From positions 82,620,324 to 82,684,323 of the forward strand of contig CP136061.1 in assembly GCA_032622095.1 (NCBI GenBank): a DNA stretch of 64,000 nucleotides. Reading direction: 5' to 3'. A program made the position numbers and the translations under genes. The notes beneath the pieces are model-generated. The model saw only the letters and a list, made by a program, of their open reading frames with translations, ran no database searches and was not told the origin of the DNA. Shown one piece after another: positions 24,120 to 35,739 of this stretch (positions are counted from its first letter, which is position 1; each line of letters opens with the position of its first letter). Source of the DNA: Siphonodentalium dalli. Its lineage: Eukaryota; Mollusca; Scaphopoda; Gadilida; Siphonodentaliidae.

Positions 24120-24600
24120 AAATTGCAAAAATTAAATTAAATAATTTTGCCTTGAAAATTGGTTGCTTGGCCAGATTCAACTTTCACCTGCCGATTGCAT
24201 TTTGAAGAAATATAGTAACATGTGCTATATGGCTAATATCTCTTGACTGGCGCCATGGATATTGGTCTGGAAATAGGAAGAAATGTTAGAGGCAATATCT
24301 CACTCTGACCCATGTCTAACTGTGGCCCACATTCCCACATTCCTCTATATCTGGGGCTGCAACATATTCTCGTGCAAATACGTTTATTTGTACCTAAATA
24401 TTCACATATGTTCATATTTTTTTAATTTATTTAAATTTGTTTAAATAAAAATTTAGAAAAACTAACGGCATTATTCACTCTGCCAGGGCACCCCGAGTCA
24501 CCACACCAAATTTCGCTGAAATCTGAGCACCAATATTAACAAAGACATGTTGGTCTCAACTTTACTCCAGTCTTATATTATTATATATGTATATATAAAC
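24120..24600. other. Intergenic DNA, no gene seen
   Basis: No supported feature apart from AT-rich low-complexity sequence near 24,420. Confidence 0.4.
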
Positions 24601-24654
24601 AGTCCCATGAAACATGTATACATTTATTGATGGACGTGTCATGGGCTCTTCATA

Positions 24655-25215
24655 CAGGATCAGGTTCATTATTCCGAAGGTTCCATATTCCGAAGGGTCG
24701 CTATCCCAAAGGTTCTTATTAAGAAGGTTCGCTATTCTGAAGGTATGCTATTCTGGGCGTATTTAACCAGAAAAGATGGACAACTCTAATACCAAGTAGT
24801 TATTATTACCACGATTTTACAGTTATCCATCTTTATCTGGAAGACCGCCCGTTTTGACCTCGTCCTGGCACGATTAGGCCCAGAACAATAAAAATAGCAA
24901 ACTGCAAAGATCGATATCTAATTACTCTGAGCTTTGATGGGTGGGTTCGACACTAATCAAATATTTTTTTCCCCACCGAAGCCAAAGAAAGAGTAATTTA
25001 GCAGCGTCTTATCGGATTGAGTGCCTTTAAGTTATTTCCTTCATAAAAAGAGTCTTATGATAAAGAACCCTCTCAATACTTTAGAATATAGATAATAGAA
25101 TGAAACTTCAAAATAACAAGTTATAAAAACCTTCTGAATATTGAGGAATATAGAGAACGTTGTGAATAGCGAAACTTCGGTATAACGAACCTTGGGAATA
25201 GCGAACCTTTGGACA
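24655..25215. mobile_element. Foldback-like element with short internal repeats, holding a family C fragment
   Basis: The left arm (about 24,655-24,770) is built of degenerate ~22-bp units reading GAAGGTTCGCTATTC(C/T). The right arm (about 25,030-25,215) carries the same units on the opposite strand. Tandem units inside inverted arms are the hallmark of foldback elements. The right half of family C (about 24,800-25,032) lies between the arms. A diverged direct repeat (ATGAAACAT..GATGGACGT) lies outside both arms, near 24,610 and 25,298. Confidence 0.55.
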
Positions 25216-25380
25216 TAGAGTGACATGTCCCCGTCCTACGGCCCATACGCACTGGCGTGATCGTATATCCCAAGTTGGCCAGAAATACAGGCACTCCTAT
25301 GAAACATACATTTATCATTTTATAGATGGACGTACGTGTTTTGGGTTGTCCATACGTACTGACGTAATCATATTAATAGT

Positions 25381-25410
25381 AGATAGATCCTTATTGAAAT
25401 GATCCCTTAT
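25381..25410 (+). repeat. 30-bp exact repeat, copy 2
   Basis: Identical to 20,435-20,464 over 30 bases; flanking sequence is unrelated. Confidence 0.7.
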
Positions 25411-25555
25411 AATAGTAGAGGCTCTTATGTCCTTTTTTGGCTCCCGTGTGCATTTTGTGAAGAAATATAACGACCATGCTTATGATGTTGATTGACATCT
25501 AAGGCACCAGAAAACAAATGTTAGACACCTGGGGGTTGCGACTGGGTGGATTTAT

Positions 25556-26825
25556 GACGTCATCAAGATGGCCGCCATTCAAAATTTCAGAGTAGGCACT
25601 GAGTCAGTTTGATTAATAGCTAGTAATGCATTTATGATAGGAAATATAACATTTCTCTACTGTTGTGATAGTATTACAACAGGCTTCACTTTGACATAAA
25701 AATTGAACACATTACACCAAGATGGCCGCCAAAATGGCGACCGAAATTCGGAAAAAATGATGAATTTTCACACTTGTCTCTTAAAGATGGATTATCTCTT
25801 TAAATAACAAATTTTAAATAGTTGCGTGGGTATAAAATAATAGATATGAACTGAAGACCTATGTCCGGAAAAGCTTCTATCAATTAATATTGATTTTATT
25901 TCGAATATTAAATCGGGCCCATTTATGTTACTATTTTTAGAACCGACCATTCGGATGAGACCGTATTGCGATATAGAGCACTGGGCTGTTCCTACGGCTA
26001 CGCAACGAATTTCAAATGACACAGATTGGTTGTTTGTACTGTTTTGTTCCACAGATATAAGCGATAATCAGTATAATTAACGTTTATTTGTGACAAAATT
26101 GCACAATATAATTTCTGGTCTCTGTTAACAGTAACCACTATTGTTCGTTAGCTGAACAAACACGCCTTTTTAGACCAGAAAATATTCGAAATAAAATTAA
26201 TATTAATCGATAGAAGCATTTCCGGACAGGAGTCTTCGATTCAAATCTAATATTTTATACCCCGGTAACTATATATTACATGTTTACAAAGAGATAATCC
26301 ACCTTTAAAACATTCACGCTTGTTAGAAATCGGTGGGTAATAGCAACTTAATTTTAAATAAATTTGAATACCTAACCATTTGAACATGTCAATATGTCCT
26401 ACTATAGGTTTTATTGCTACCAACAAATATCGTTACAATGTGAATTCATAAATATGCTATGAAATTTTACCAAAAATAGATTTTGTGACTCGAGCAAAGT
26501 GTTAGCCAGAAAATAGCTGAATTTTATGAAGAAAATTTGCAGCAATTTTAAATATATAGATTGCCATATAACTACAACCAAAAAAGTGCATATATATTTA
26601 AGATGGCGGCCAAAATGGTGGCCAAACTAGAGAAATCACTAAAATATGTTCAATTTTCTTTGATGTCACTCCTAATGTGCGATTTAGTAAATATAGGTGA
26701 ATATATCTGCTCCATGTTGGTGAAAGAAGATGGAGTTATGAAACAATACGAATATTTAGCGAATAATGGATGTTTATACCAAAGAATTCAACATAATGAA
26801 AGCACGAAAATGAGATAAAATCACA
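25556..26825 (+). repeat. Diverged tandem unit 1 (interrupted by a MITE)
   Basis: Sequence around the MITE (25,556-25,780 plus 26,309-26,825) matches 26,826 to about 27,400 in order. Shared parts are an 'AATTTCAGAGT(A/T)GGCA' block, a CAAGATGGC(C/T) block, an AATTGATGATTTTTCACAC-like block, and an ATTCAC..GAATCGG(T/C)GG block. Copies are diverged. Confidence 0.6.
25781..26308. mobile_element. MITE family B (528 bp), copy with a paralogous empty site
   Basis: TTAA at both ends (25,781-25,784 and 26,305-26,308). TIRs begin TTAAAGATGGATTATCTCTT and end GAGATAATCCACCTTTAA; the inverted homology extends over about 110 bp per side. The interior is inverted relative to the 33,993 copy, which has exactly the same length. 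The related unit to the right has a single TTAA at 27,026-27,029 at the equivalent position, which looks like the unoccupied target. Confidence 0.85.
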
Positions 26826-27400
26826 AAATGGCAGCCATGAACAATTTCAGAGTTGGCATTTAGTCTGGGAGGAAAATTTAGACAGTAAAATGATTACGCT
26901 TCGTCATCAATGATGCCATTGCACCACACTTCCTCTTGACAGTACAATTTGGACCTCATAATTCAAGATGGCTCCCAAAACGGCGATAGCAATTATAATA
27001 ATTGATGATTTTTCACACTAGCCTCTTAAATTATTCACAGCTGTTTGAATCGGCGGCTAATAACAACCTTATATTGAATAAATTATAATATCTAATCATT
27101 CGGCAACAATGATATGTTAGCTTGACATATTATTATACATATGCATCTTAATTCAAGATGGTGATGGAGATGGTTACCAAAATGGAGATATCATCCAAAT
27201 TTGCAAGTTTCATTGACAACGCTCCTAAGGTGGGTTAGCAATGACTACTGGTAAACACATTTTCCGTTGGCAAACGACACAGGAACGCTGATACAATCTG
27301 ATATAATATGAATATTATGTGAAAAGTAGCTGTTTATACCCGATATTTCATGGGAATGGAATCATAGAAACGACGAAAATTAGTTAAATTACAGAAATTA
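26826..27400 (+). repeat. Diverged tandem unit 2 (no MITE)
   Basis: A paralogue of 25,556-26,825 without the 528-bp MITE. The join CCTCTTAAATTATTCAC corresponds to the two MITE flanks CTCTTAA and TTAAAACATTCAC. Confidence 0.6.
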
Positions 27401-28842
27401 ATCTGATGCTGACCTGTTTAGAAAAATATCCAAATCTGAATATATGATGGTTACATCCATCATTATATGTATACATCGGAAAACGCCTGCTCGGTGACTA
27501 GACTGGACAAAATACCTAACTCAACAATAAGACTCGGCATTGAGCAATACTTTGATTACTTCATCTTGACATCGCCCCCTTATGGGGTTTGGATAAGAAT
27601 TGTTTTACTTGACTCCTGTATTGCTCATGTATTGCCATGTTCACTAAGTAATTTATACCGACATTCAGCTGGTCACGGACATTAATCGAATGGGCATCAA
27701 CTAATGGCAATGCAGTACCCAAAACAGTAGCATCATATAATACAGACAGCTTCCATGTTAACCTGCTTTATAATTAGTGTATACTAAGTCCAAATATAAG
27801 AATAGGAGCCACTATTTGTGGGATTCGTCGTCGTTGATATTAATATACATGTACGAAAACACAGGGTACACGTTTGTGAAACTGAGAAAATTTACAATTG
27901 CTCGTGCTTGAATAACATCTAGTTCAAATCCAATGCACCGGGTGAGTGCATCAGGGGATTATACGACACCAAGAGCTTTGTTTCAGACTACCAAACAAGA
28001 TCCTCCAGATGTGCTCTATGTGTGTCTTCTGCGAAGAAGAATGCATTGCTGGATTTCTACCAGACCTCTGCTTATTCCATGCAAATAATAGCGACTATAG
28101 AGATAAATTATGTTCAGGTTCGTACCTATAAACAGAAACTGGTGTGGAGCACTGAACAGTTCATAGGCCAACTGACTGACTCCACACCCAATATTTGCGA
28201 AAGCATGGCTGATTTTGATCGATAGAGCTAGGTTAGGAAGAGAGCCTCATATAATGATTTCCATTGGTATATTTGTCATTATTTGAGTTCCACAGAGGAA
28301 ATAGTTCTCTGGACATCACATATGCTGCAAGTTCGTTCCGTGTATGATCCCCATCCCCCTGTGCAGAACAGATGCAGGCAATACGTTCATATTAGATACA
28401 CTCATGACATATGAGTCACATGTGTTATCGAAGTTCTTCCATACTTGCGTTATACCGTGTCATCAAAATATCATACAAGAAACATGTTCACACCGAATTT
28501 TTTTTAAATGCCTGCACTTCTGTAATTGTATCGAATATCGCCAACGTTCCAGATAACACTAATAGGATATGTTCCGTCTCCAGTAAAGAACCGCGTCGTT
28601 GATTGGTCAGAGAGCCGCGTAACATATACTATGTTACGTCTCGAGCCGTCAACATAACGGAAACCAAGACAACCGTTTCATCGTCTCTCGTTGTCCTGTT
28701 TTTTCATGACGTCATTTACGTTGAACAACGTTATGATGAGAGCGATAGGAGACTTTGACATTTTCTGCTGATCATTCTTCGGAATAAATGTCAAATTTCT
28801 GAGAATGACAAGGACTGTCGCAGAACATATACGTTATTGTGG
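27401..28842. other. Intergenic DNA, no gene seen
   Basis: A frame at 27,946-28,131 has a Cys-rich stretch faintly like a LINE C-terminal zinc knuckle, too weak to call. Nothing else is supported. Confidence 0.4.
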
Positions 28843-28935
28843 TGGATGACGGTAACATGGTGTGACATTGACGGCTTGGAGTGTTTGAACATAAACCCCA
28901 AGCCGTCAATGTCACACCATGTTACCGTCAATCCA
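28843..28935. repeat. Perfect-arm hairpin (about 37-bp arms)
   Basis: The left arm 28,843-28,879 (TGGATGACGGTAAC to ACGGCTTGG) pairs with 28,898-28,935 except for one missing base; the loop is 18 bases. It could form a stable RNA or DNA hairpin. No poly-T terminator or promoter is evident. Confidence 0.75.
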
Positions 28936-29239
28936 ATAACTTATAATATATCCCCGCATTCACACACAGTTCGATTTGGCTAAAGACTAGTAAAGAGGCA
29001 ATTGAACTCACCGACACGTTGATATACAGGTTATTATTATTGGGTGGAAAGTTTGTAGTATTCCTTTCAGCTGTTTTAGAGGAACGTTTGCTATCATACG
29101 GCAATGAATTATGGTGTGCAGAAAACACAGGTCGTTAAACGTTGAAAAGCTTAAGTTGAAGTCAGTTTCAGTTATGGACTCTTCAAAAAACTAACAATCC
29201 ACACTCTTCTCTCAATGCAAGCATAAATTTGTTTTCTAT

Positions 29240-29760
29240 TATGTTTTATACTGGTGGAATATGATATGTACGGGCGTTAGGACAGAGCACCTATTCATGA
29301 CATGATCTATGTTTTATACCGGTGGAAAGTGATATGTACGGGCGTTAGGACCGAGTACCTATTCATGGCATATTCTATGTTTTATACTGGTGGAAAGTGA
29401 TATGTACGGGCGTTAGGACAGAGCACCTATTCATAATCTATGTTTTATACTGGTGGAATATGACATGTACGGGCGTTAGGACAGAGTACCTATTCATGGC
29501 ATGATCTATGTTTTATACCGGTGGAATGTGATATGTACGGGCGTTAGGACCGAGTACCTATTCATGGCATATTCTATGTTTTATACTGGTGGAAAGTGAT
29601 ATGTACGGGCGTTAGGACAGAGCACCTATTCATGATCTATGTTTTATACTGGTGGAATATGACATGTACGGGCGTAAGGACAGAGTACCTATTCATGGCA
29701 TGATCTATGTGTTATACTGGTGGAATATGATATGTACGGGCGTTAGGTTCACCTATTGAT
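29240..29760 (+). repeat. 68-bp minisatellite, 8 copies with a three-unit higher order
   Basis: The unit includes TATGTTTTATACTGGTGGAA, GTGATATGTACGGGCGTTAG and a CCTATTCATG block. Copies start near 29,240, 29,307, 29,376, 29,434, 29,506, 29,574, 29,637 and 29,706. Shared variants (ACCGG with GGACCGAG) recur about 199 bp apart, so a three-copy block was itself duplicated. Short copies lack about eight bases after TATTCAT. Confidence 0.9.
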
Positions 29761-31826
29761 GTAAAACTTAGGATTTTGAATTTTGTTTTCATTTATGTAT
29801 TATCTGGTGGTGGAAGTGTTGATTGTGTTGATATAAATTATATATATAACTCTTCAGTTATGGAGGAAAATAAAGATATATATATAGATGAAAAACTGCA
29901 GAAATGTATGCCGGGGTGGGTGGTTGAACCAAGAGGCAAATAACCCATTTTTATAACCTCATGCTAATTTTTTACTGAATATCTTTTGTGTCCATATTTG
30001 ACATTTGTAACAGTTTAAAACCTATTATAACTGCAAAAACATATTATTTATGTTACTGGGACCTCATATGTGCCTTAGTGCAGATTACATTACGCTGGAA
30101 AGTTGCACATGGGACAGTGAGGTGAACTAATTCCTTCCCGACACCCTTCAAAAAGAAGCTTCGAGAAATGTAAAACTGAAATAAAAAAACTTGTCCTGAT
30201 GTAACTAAGACATTTAAGCCTAGATCGCTGTGTGTATGGATAAAGGGCGAGCAACTCTCAAACATTAATGTGAATATCAATGGCTAGAAAAATAACTGTC
30301 ATCAGTGCATCAAGCTAATCAATGAATTATTTGCATTTTTGTCAACTGAGATGATATGTTGCTCTCACAACACCTAAAGTATCCAAGTCCGACAAAGTGA
30401 CTGCTTGTCATTTAGTACAATAGAAGTTGCTCCAGTAGACTAACAAAAGTGGTGTGGAATAATGCTAGATAATGGACTGGTTGACCGACTAATCAGGATT
30501 AGATCTTATGGAATTGTGTATATCCAGTACAGTGACCTAGGTTTGAAATATCAGGATTTATAAAATAATATTTCCAATTGCAGCCTCTCTATGCATTTAT
30601 TTTCAAAATATGTCAACTCTAGTTGAATTGGAGCTTAACAAATGATATGTCATGGATATGTATACAACACAGTGAGTCGAAAGTCATGAATACGTTCACA
30701 GTATTACAGCCAACTAGCCACAACAAAAATGTGGTTCATGTAATAGCTTGCAGGGAAAATAAAATATCACACTGGGTATGTACGGGTATGCTGGGATGTG
30801 TATAATTTGTTTGTTTGTTTTTTTTTTTTTGTAAACTTGGAAGCATATATACCTTATAATAGTGTTTATGTGCAACTATTAGCTTCAAATGGATTATGTA
30901 CTGTCCACTATATCGATGCATTAAAATTTTCCATCGCAGTATGGAATTTAACCACCAGGAAGACCTATAGCATACTCTCATCACACACTGACCTGGACAC
31001 TCTAATGCATGTACATGTATGTGGTAGACAAATGCCTAACAACCAGTATTTGAACACACATTTCATGTTTACCTGTATTAACCATTTTTTTTCCTTTAAA
31101 ACAATTTAAGACATAACATATAGGGACGGCCACGCGTCAGAAATAATACGTTGATAATGAGTAGGGGCGTGGTCGAACGGGCGAGATAATTCGTGGGCAG
31201 TTGGTTGGGCGTGGTATATTCACCCGTGTTGAATAATTCGCACCCCATGTGCACCCGTGAACTGAATCAAACGACCAACAAGTGTACCCATTATTCAGTA
31301 CCATAAATGTTCTGACGCTGGTAACAAAGAAACAAAGAAGCGATTAGATTGACCGATAATATTATAGCTTTTGTTAAACTCCTGTATGTAGTAATCGCAT
31401 ACGGGTTTGATTTCAAGTTATATTCTAAACTGTTATATAGTTGGTGAGACACATCGAAGTCGCTCGTCGTACATGTACATGTATCATTTAATATGGAAAA
31501 GCATCGACACATGGACATGTTTTCATCTCTGAAATGATCTTCCTCTGAGTGAGAGAAATAATCACACGTCGATTCATTTTCGCTTGTTGTTATCAGACAT
31601 TTATGAGAAACGAACATATGGTTTTGTTACATTGTTGACAAAACGTTAATTCCATCAAGGAAATTAACTGCTTAGAAGTGGATCCGTGTACAGGTGTACT
31701 AATACATGGAAAACATTCACTGAATCAAATTATTATGATAATTTATTCCGTTGTGACATTTGAGAGAGATAATTCAACCAGTTCACCAACATGATATATT
31801 TGCGGGAAATTATTTAAACAGTGGGA
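29761..31826. other. Intergenic DNA, no gene seen
   Basis: T-rich and AT-rich sequence, including T runs near 30,815-30,830; no supported gene. Confidence 0.4.
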
Positions 31827-32071
31827 ATGTTTCTCGTTATCTTCTCTGTAAATTCCCCCCGTACGGTACAAGAAGAACGGCAGCTTCGGGACCAGATTTC
31901 TTTGAACACGATAATTCACATATGTGATCGCCCGTATGAGTGTGATGCTTGCAGGAAAATATTCAATATTTCAGATACGGTAGTGTGATAACAATCCACT
32001 CTGGCGATCGACCATATTAATGTGATAGTTGTGGTAAATCATTCGCCGACTCAATCAATTTTTCTGCACAC
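31827..32071 (+). pseudogene. Degenerate fingers upstream of the 10-finger gene
   Basis: A short ATG-initiated frame (31,827-31,989) has a DRPYECDAC finger start and then TGA. In another frame, DRPY is followed by a TAA where Gln is expected (near 32,018), then CDSCGKSF. These are relics of two more fingers, or the N-terminal exon of the gene if a splice skips the stops. I favour relics. Confidence 0.55.
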
Positions 32072-33070
32072 ATGATGAATCATACCAACGATAGCCCGCA
32101 TCAGTCAAGTTCGTCAACAAGTCATGACATAAGCCACTCCGGTGATAGCCCGCATCAGTCAAGTTCGTCAACAAGTCATAACACAATCCACTCCGGTGAT
32201 GGCCCGTATCAATGTGGTATTTGTGGGAGCTCATTTAATGACTCAAGTAATTTGTCTGCGCACATGATGAACCATCCTGATGATCGACCGCATCAATGCG
32301 ATATATGCGACAAGTCATTCAAGCAATCAATTGCTCTGACACGTCATACAAGAATCCACTTCGATGATCGCCCGTTTCAGTGCGATATATGCGACAAAGC
32401 ATTCAAACAATCAAATGCTCTAGCAGTTCACAAAAGAATACATTCCGGCGATCGCCCGTATCGCTGTGATATTTGCGGGGAATCATTCACTGACTCGAGC
32501 AATTTGTCTGCACACATGATGAATCATACCGGTGATCGACCGTATCAGTGTGATATATGCCACAAAGCATTCAAAAAGTCAAGCCACCTGACAAATCATA
32601 AAATAATCCACTCCGGCGATCGCCCGTATCAATGTGGTGTTTGTGGTAAATCATACACCCAGTCTGGAAATTTGATTGCACACAAGCGGATACACACCGG
32701 CGATCGACCGTATCAGTGCGATATATGCGACAAAGCATTCAAACAATCAATTGCTCTAACAAATCATACAAGAATCCACTCCGGCATTCGCCCATATCAA
32801 TGTGATATTTGTGACAAAGCATTCAACCGGTCTGGTGATCTAACACGTCATAAAAGAATCCATTCCGGTGATCGCCCGTATCGATGTGATATATGTGAAA
32901 AATCATTCAGCAGATCAGGACATTTGACATTACACAAGATGATTCACACTGGAGTTCGACCGTATCAGTGCGATATATGCGAGAAAACATTCACTACTTC
33001 ACGCGACATGGAAAGACATAAACGAAGAAGAACACACTCCGGCATTCGCCCGTATCAATGTGATACGTGA
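32072..33070 (+). CDS. C2H2 zinc-finger protein, 10 fingers
   Basis: ATG at 32,072, TGA at 33,068-33,070, 332 residues. Residues 1-45 contain two repeats of a PHQSSSSTSH stretch, apparently fingers that lost their Cys residues. Ten C2H2 fingers follow with xGDRPYQ or xGIRPYQ linkers. The last has H-x5-H instead of H-x3-H. Expected to be a nuclear DNA-binding protein; no effector domain is seen. After the stop, a further finger persists out of frame (near 33,070-33,145), so the C-terminus was shortened by a small deletion in what looks like an ATATGC motif. The finger consensus (CDICDKAF) differs from the 13-19 kb array. The 3' end lies at the start of the large tandem duplication. Confidence 0.75.
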   Translation: MMNHTNDSPHQSSSSTSHDISHSGDSPHQSSSSTSHNTIHSGDGPYQCGICGSSFNDSSNLSAHMMNHPDDRPHQCDICDKSFKQSIALTRHTRIHFDDRPFQCDICDKAFKQSNALAVHKRIHSGDRPYRCDICGESFTDSSNLSAHMMNHTGDRPYQCDICHKAFKKSSHLTNHKIIHSGDRPYQCGVCGKSYTQSGNLIAHKRIHTGDRPYQCDICDKAFKQSIALTNHTRIHSGIRPYQCDICDKAFNRSGDLTRHKRIHSGDRPYRCDICEKSFSRSGHLTLHKMIHTGVRPYQCDICEKTFTTSRDMERHKRRRTHSGIRPYQCDT

Positions 33071-33992
33071 CAAAGCATTCAAACAATCAAGTGCTCTCAT
33101 ACGCAGTAAACAAATCCACTCCGGCGATCGCCTGTATCAGTTGGTGTAAACATATTTTGTTGTGATATATACATGTATATGTACACAAAACAATTGGGAT
33201 TGGGACACAAGAAGAGTTAAAAGGCACCGAGCCGACAATGTCAATATATAGTTGTGTGCATTTATATGTTATACTCTTGGAACGGATTGGATAACCATCG
33301 GCCGTTGTATGCAAAGCAATAACATGCGATGTTATTTAACCCGTCTTATAAAATATAAATGATTCAGTGAAATCTTGATTACTGAGGGGGCATGTTAAGT
33401 ACTGGGTTAATGGTCTGATGTGTGGTTGGAGTTGTGATCGTGTCTGGCGGTGCCTCACTAAACAAAGTATAATGCGGCAACAAAAAAAAATAAAAATATA
33501 TATAACATTTCAATTAGTGCAACAAAGAAAATTATATATTGGGGTTACTCCCATCCATGTATGCAATTTTGTTTTGTATTCGATTTTGTGGTAAGAAAGT
33601 AAGAAGTTTTGTAGTAAGACTTGATCCAATTCCACTGGGTTCACGAGAATCGTTCTGACAGTGCAAGTATTTATGAACGGCCATCAACATTTCAGTATTA
33701 TCGCGGTCGCTAATTAATGGGTTTCCTATTACTAAGTTTTCCAGGGTTATATTGCCAAATTGCATTAAACCGTCGACGAGTTTCTGTCTTATTTGTGTAT
33801 ACATGTATAGTACACACATTCAAAGAAGCATGTTCGATGGGCTACACGTACCACACGCGCATGATGAGCATCTGATTCTACAATGAAGAATGTTCAGTGT
33901 ACGTTTACATGTATTATAGCACTGGTGGTCTTGGCAGTTTCACGTTAATAAATTTTTTGAAAGGGTCGGTTTTCAGACATCTCTGCTCTCAT
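33071..33992. other. 3' flank of the zinc-finger gene, no further gene
   Basis: It contains the degenerate extra finger (to about 33,145) and then non-coding DNA that is duplicated at 39,800-40,686. ORFs here are also found in the second copy but show no domain. Confidence 0.45.
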
Positions 33993-34520
33993 TAAAGGTG
34001 GATTATCTCTTTGTAAACATGTATTATATAGTTACCGGGGTATAAAATATTAGATCTGAATCGAAGACTCCTGTCCGGAAATGCTTCTATCGATTAATAT
34101 TCCTTTTATTTCGAATATTTTCTGGTCTAAAAAGGTGTGGTTGTTTAGCCAACGAACAACAGTGGTTACTGTTAACAGAGACCAGAAATTTTATTGTGTA
34201 ATTTTGTCACAAAAAACATTAATTATACTCATTGTCGCTTATAACTATGGAATAAAACAATACAGCCAATCAATATGGGACATTTGACGTTTGGTACGTA
34301 ACCATATGAACAGCCTGATGCTCTCTATCGCTATTTGGTATCACCCGAATGGGCTGTTATAAAAATAGACAAATAAACGGTCCCAATAAAAATTCAAAAT
34401 AAAATCAATATTAATTTTTGATAGAAGCCTTTCGGGACAGGGGTCTTCAGTTCATATTTATTATTTTATACCCACGCAACTATTTCAAATTTGTTATTTA
34501 AAGAGATAATCCATCTTTAA
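33993..34520. mobile_element. MITE family B (528 bp), best-preserved copy
   Basis: TTAA at 33,993-33,996 and 34,517-34,520. The left end is TTAAAGGTGGATTATCTCTT; the right end is its inverted counterpart with ATCC(A)TCTTTAA. About 110 bp per end are inverted copies of each other. No transposase ORF. It lies inside the 3.65 kb missing from the second duplication copy. Confidence 0.85.
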
Positions 34521-34599
34521 ACGCGCCCAGTTACAAGTACGTGTGTAGAGACGTGCGCTGACGACGCACTTCCTCCTGATCTCGATTGGTCGAGAGAGG

Positions 34600-35260
34600 A
34601 CGGTTTATACGTCACAACCGCGTTCCCACTGGGAAGCCACTGGTGTCATTTAGATGTCGTTGTGATTCAAATGCCCTTTGCATGGCCAAACGTTGTGGGT
34701 GTAACTTGCACGACGTTCTGTGCGTATGAGGGGGCAGTAGGTTATGAACGAGCTGACACATCAACCTGGCGACGAATATACTGATGACATACACTAACAT
34801 TTCTAGGTACATTAATTCTTTAATTTACCAATCGATTTACAAATGCAATATAATTCATTTGTTTCTGCCCTAATAACCTATTGTTATAAAATAGAAACAA
34901 AACGCTATATATCGGAAGCACTGTCTTGATAGTCCTGCAACAGTTATGATGGGAAGAATGAGAACTGCCATTTTGCCAGCCATCTTGAGTATTTAGTTAT
35001 AGATTTTGTTCAGTTTATTCTATTTGTCACATAATATCATACTGCACGTATCCTATCACATCATATTTTTGATAATTTTTCATAACTGGTGTTATTGATA
35101 CGGAATTACCGCTGACATGGTCGAGATATACAAACAATTTCAGGATTTTGGGTACTCAGCGGCCATCTTGAATAGAGAAATGTTCCCCAAAGGTGAAACA
35201 TCCACATCAACCAGGATATCAATAAAGATACCCCAGTGATAAATTCAGTATGAATTTCTG
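34600..35260 (-). repeat. Interspersed repeat family A, inverted copy
   Basis: Read on the minus strand, this follows 2,160-2,760 in order: the CACAACGACATC block, GTTTGGCCATGCAAAG, ATGTACCTAGAAATGTTA, the AACTGTTGCAGGACTATCA-like block, the GATGGCCGCTGAGTACCC block and the ATATCC(T/C)GGTTGATGTG block. Confidence 0.6.
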
Positions 35261-35739
35261 GCGGCCGATGGCTTGGCGGTGAAACATCACTGAGGCGTAT
35301 TCCAGGAATGTATGGTATGTGTATGAATGAGGTATGACAGGAGAGTGGTAAGATTATTTATTTGTTCATAAGTGTCAATTCATTGTGAACATTATCCAGC
35401 AAAATAAATTATTTTGATGCCAAAATGGTGCCTTGTTCCTTCTCTTTGTGTTCATATCTATAGGGTCTTAAAGGCAGGCCAGGGTAATTGTACTATTTTG
35501 GCTTCAAAATATTTAATTACATGGCCGATTACCTTTGAGTTCATTTAAACTCTGAGTATATTTAACCAAAGGTCACAGGTTAAATGTACTCAGAGGTCGT
35601 GAACTTTCACTGTACACGGCTGCTGACATTTGAGTTCTTTTAACCTGAGTACGTTTAACCTGTGACCTTTCACTCTACCTTAATTATAGTCAGCCACTGT
35701 CATATGGCAATCGATTCCCGACCATGCGGGAGGCTGGGA

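Noticed and set aside
27946..28131. Cys-rich frame resembling a LINE C-terminal zinc knuckle
   Set aside because: Cys and His spacing does not match well enough, and there are no RT motifs nearby.
33532..33819. 95-codon minus-strand ORF repeated at 40,266-40,586
   Set aside because: Its repetition is due to the tandem duplication, not selection; no domain. It could still be tested for expression.
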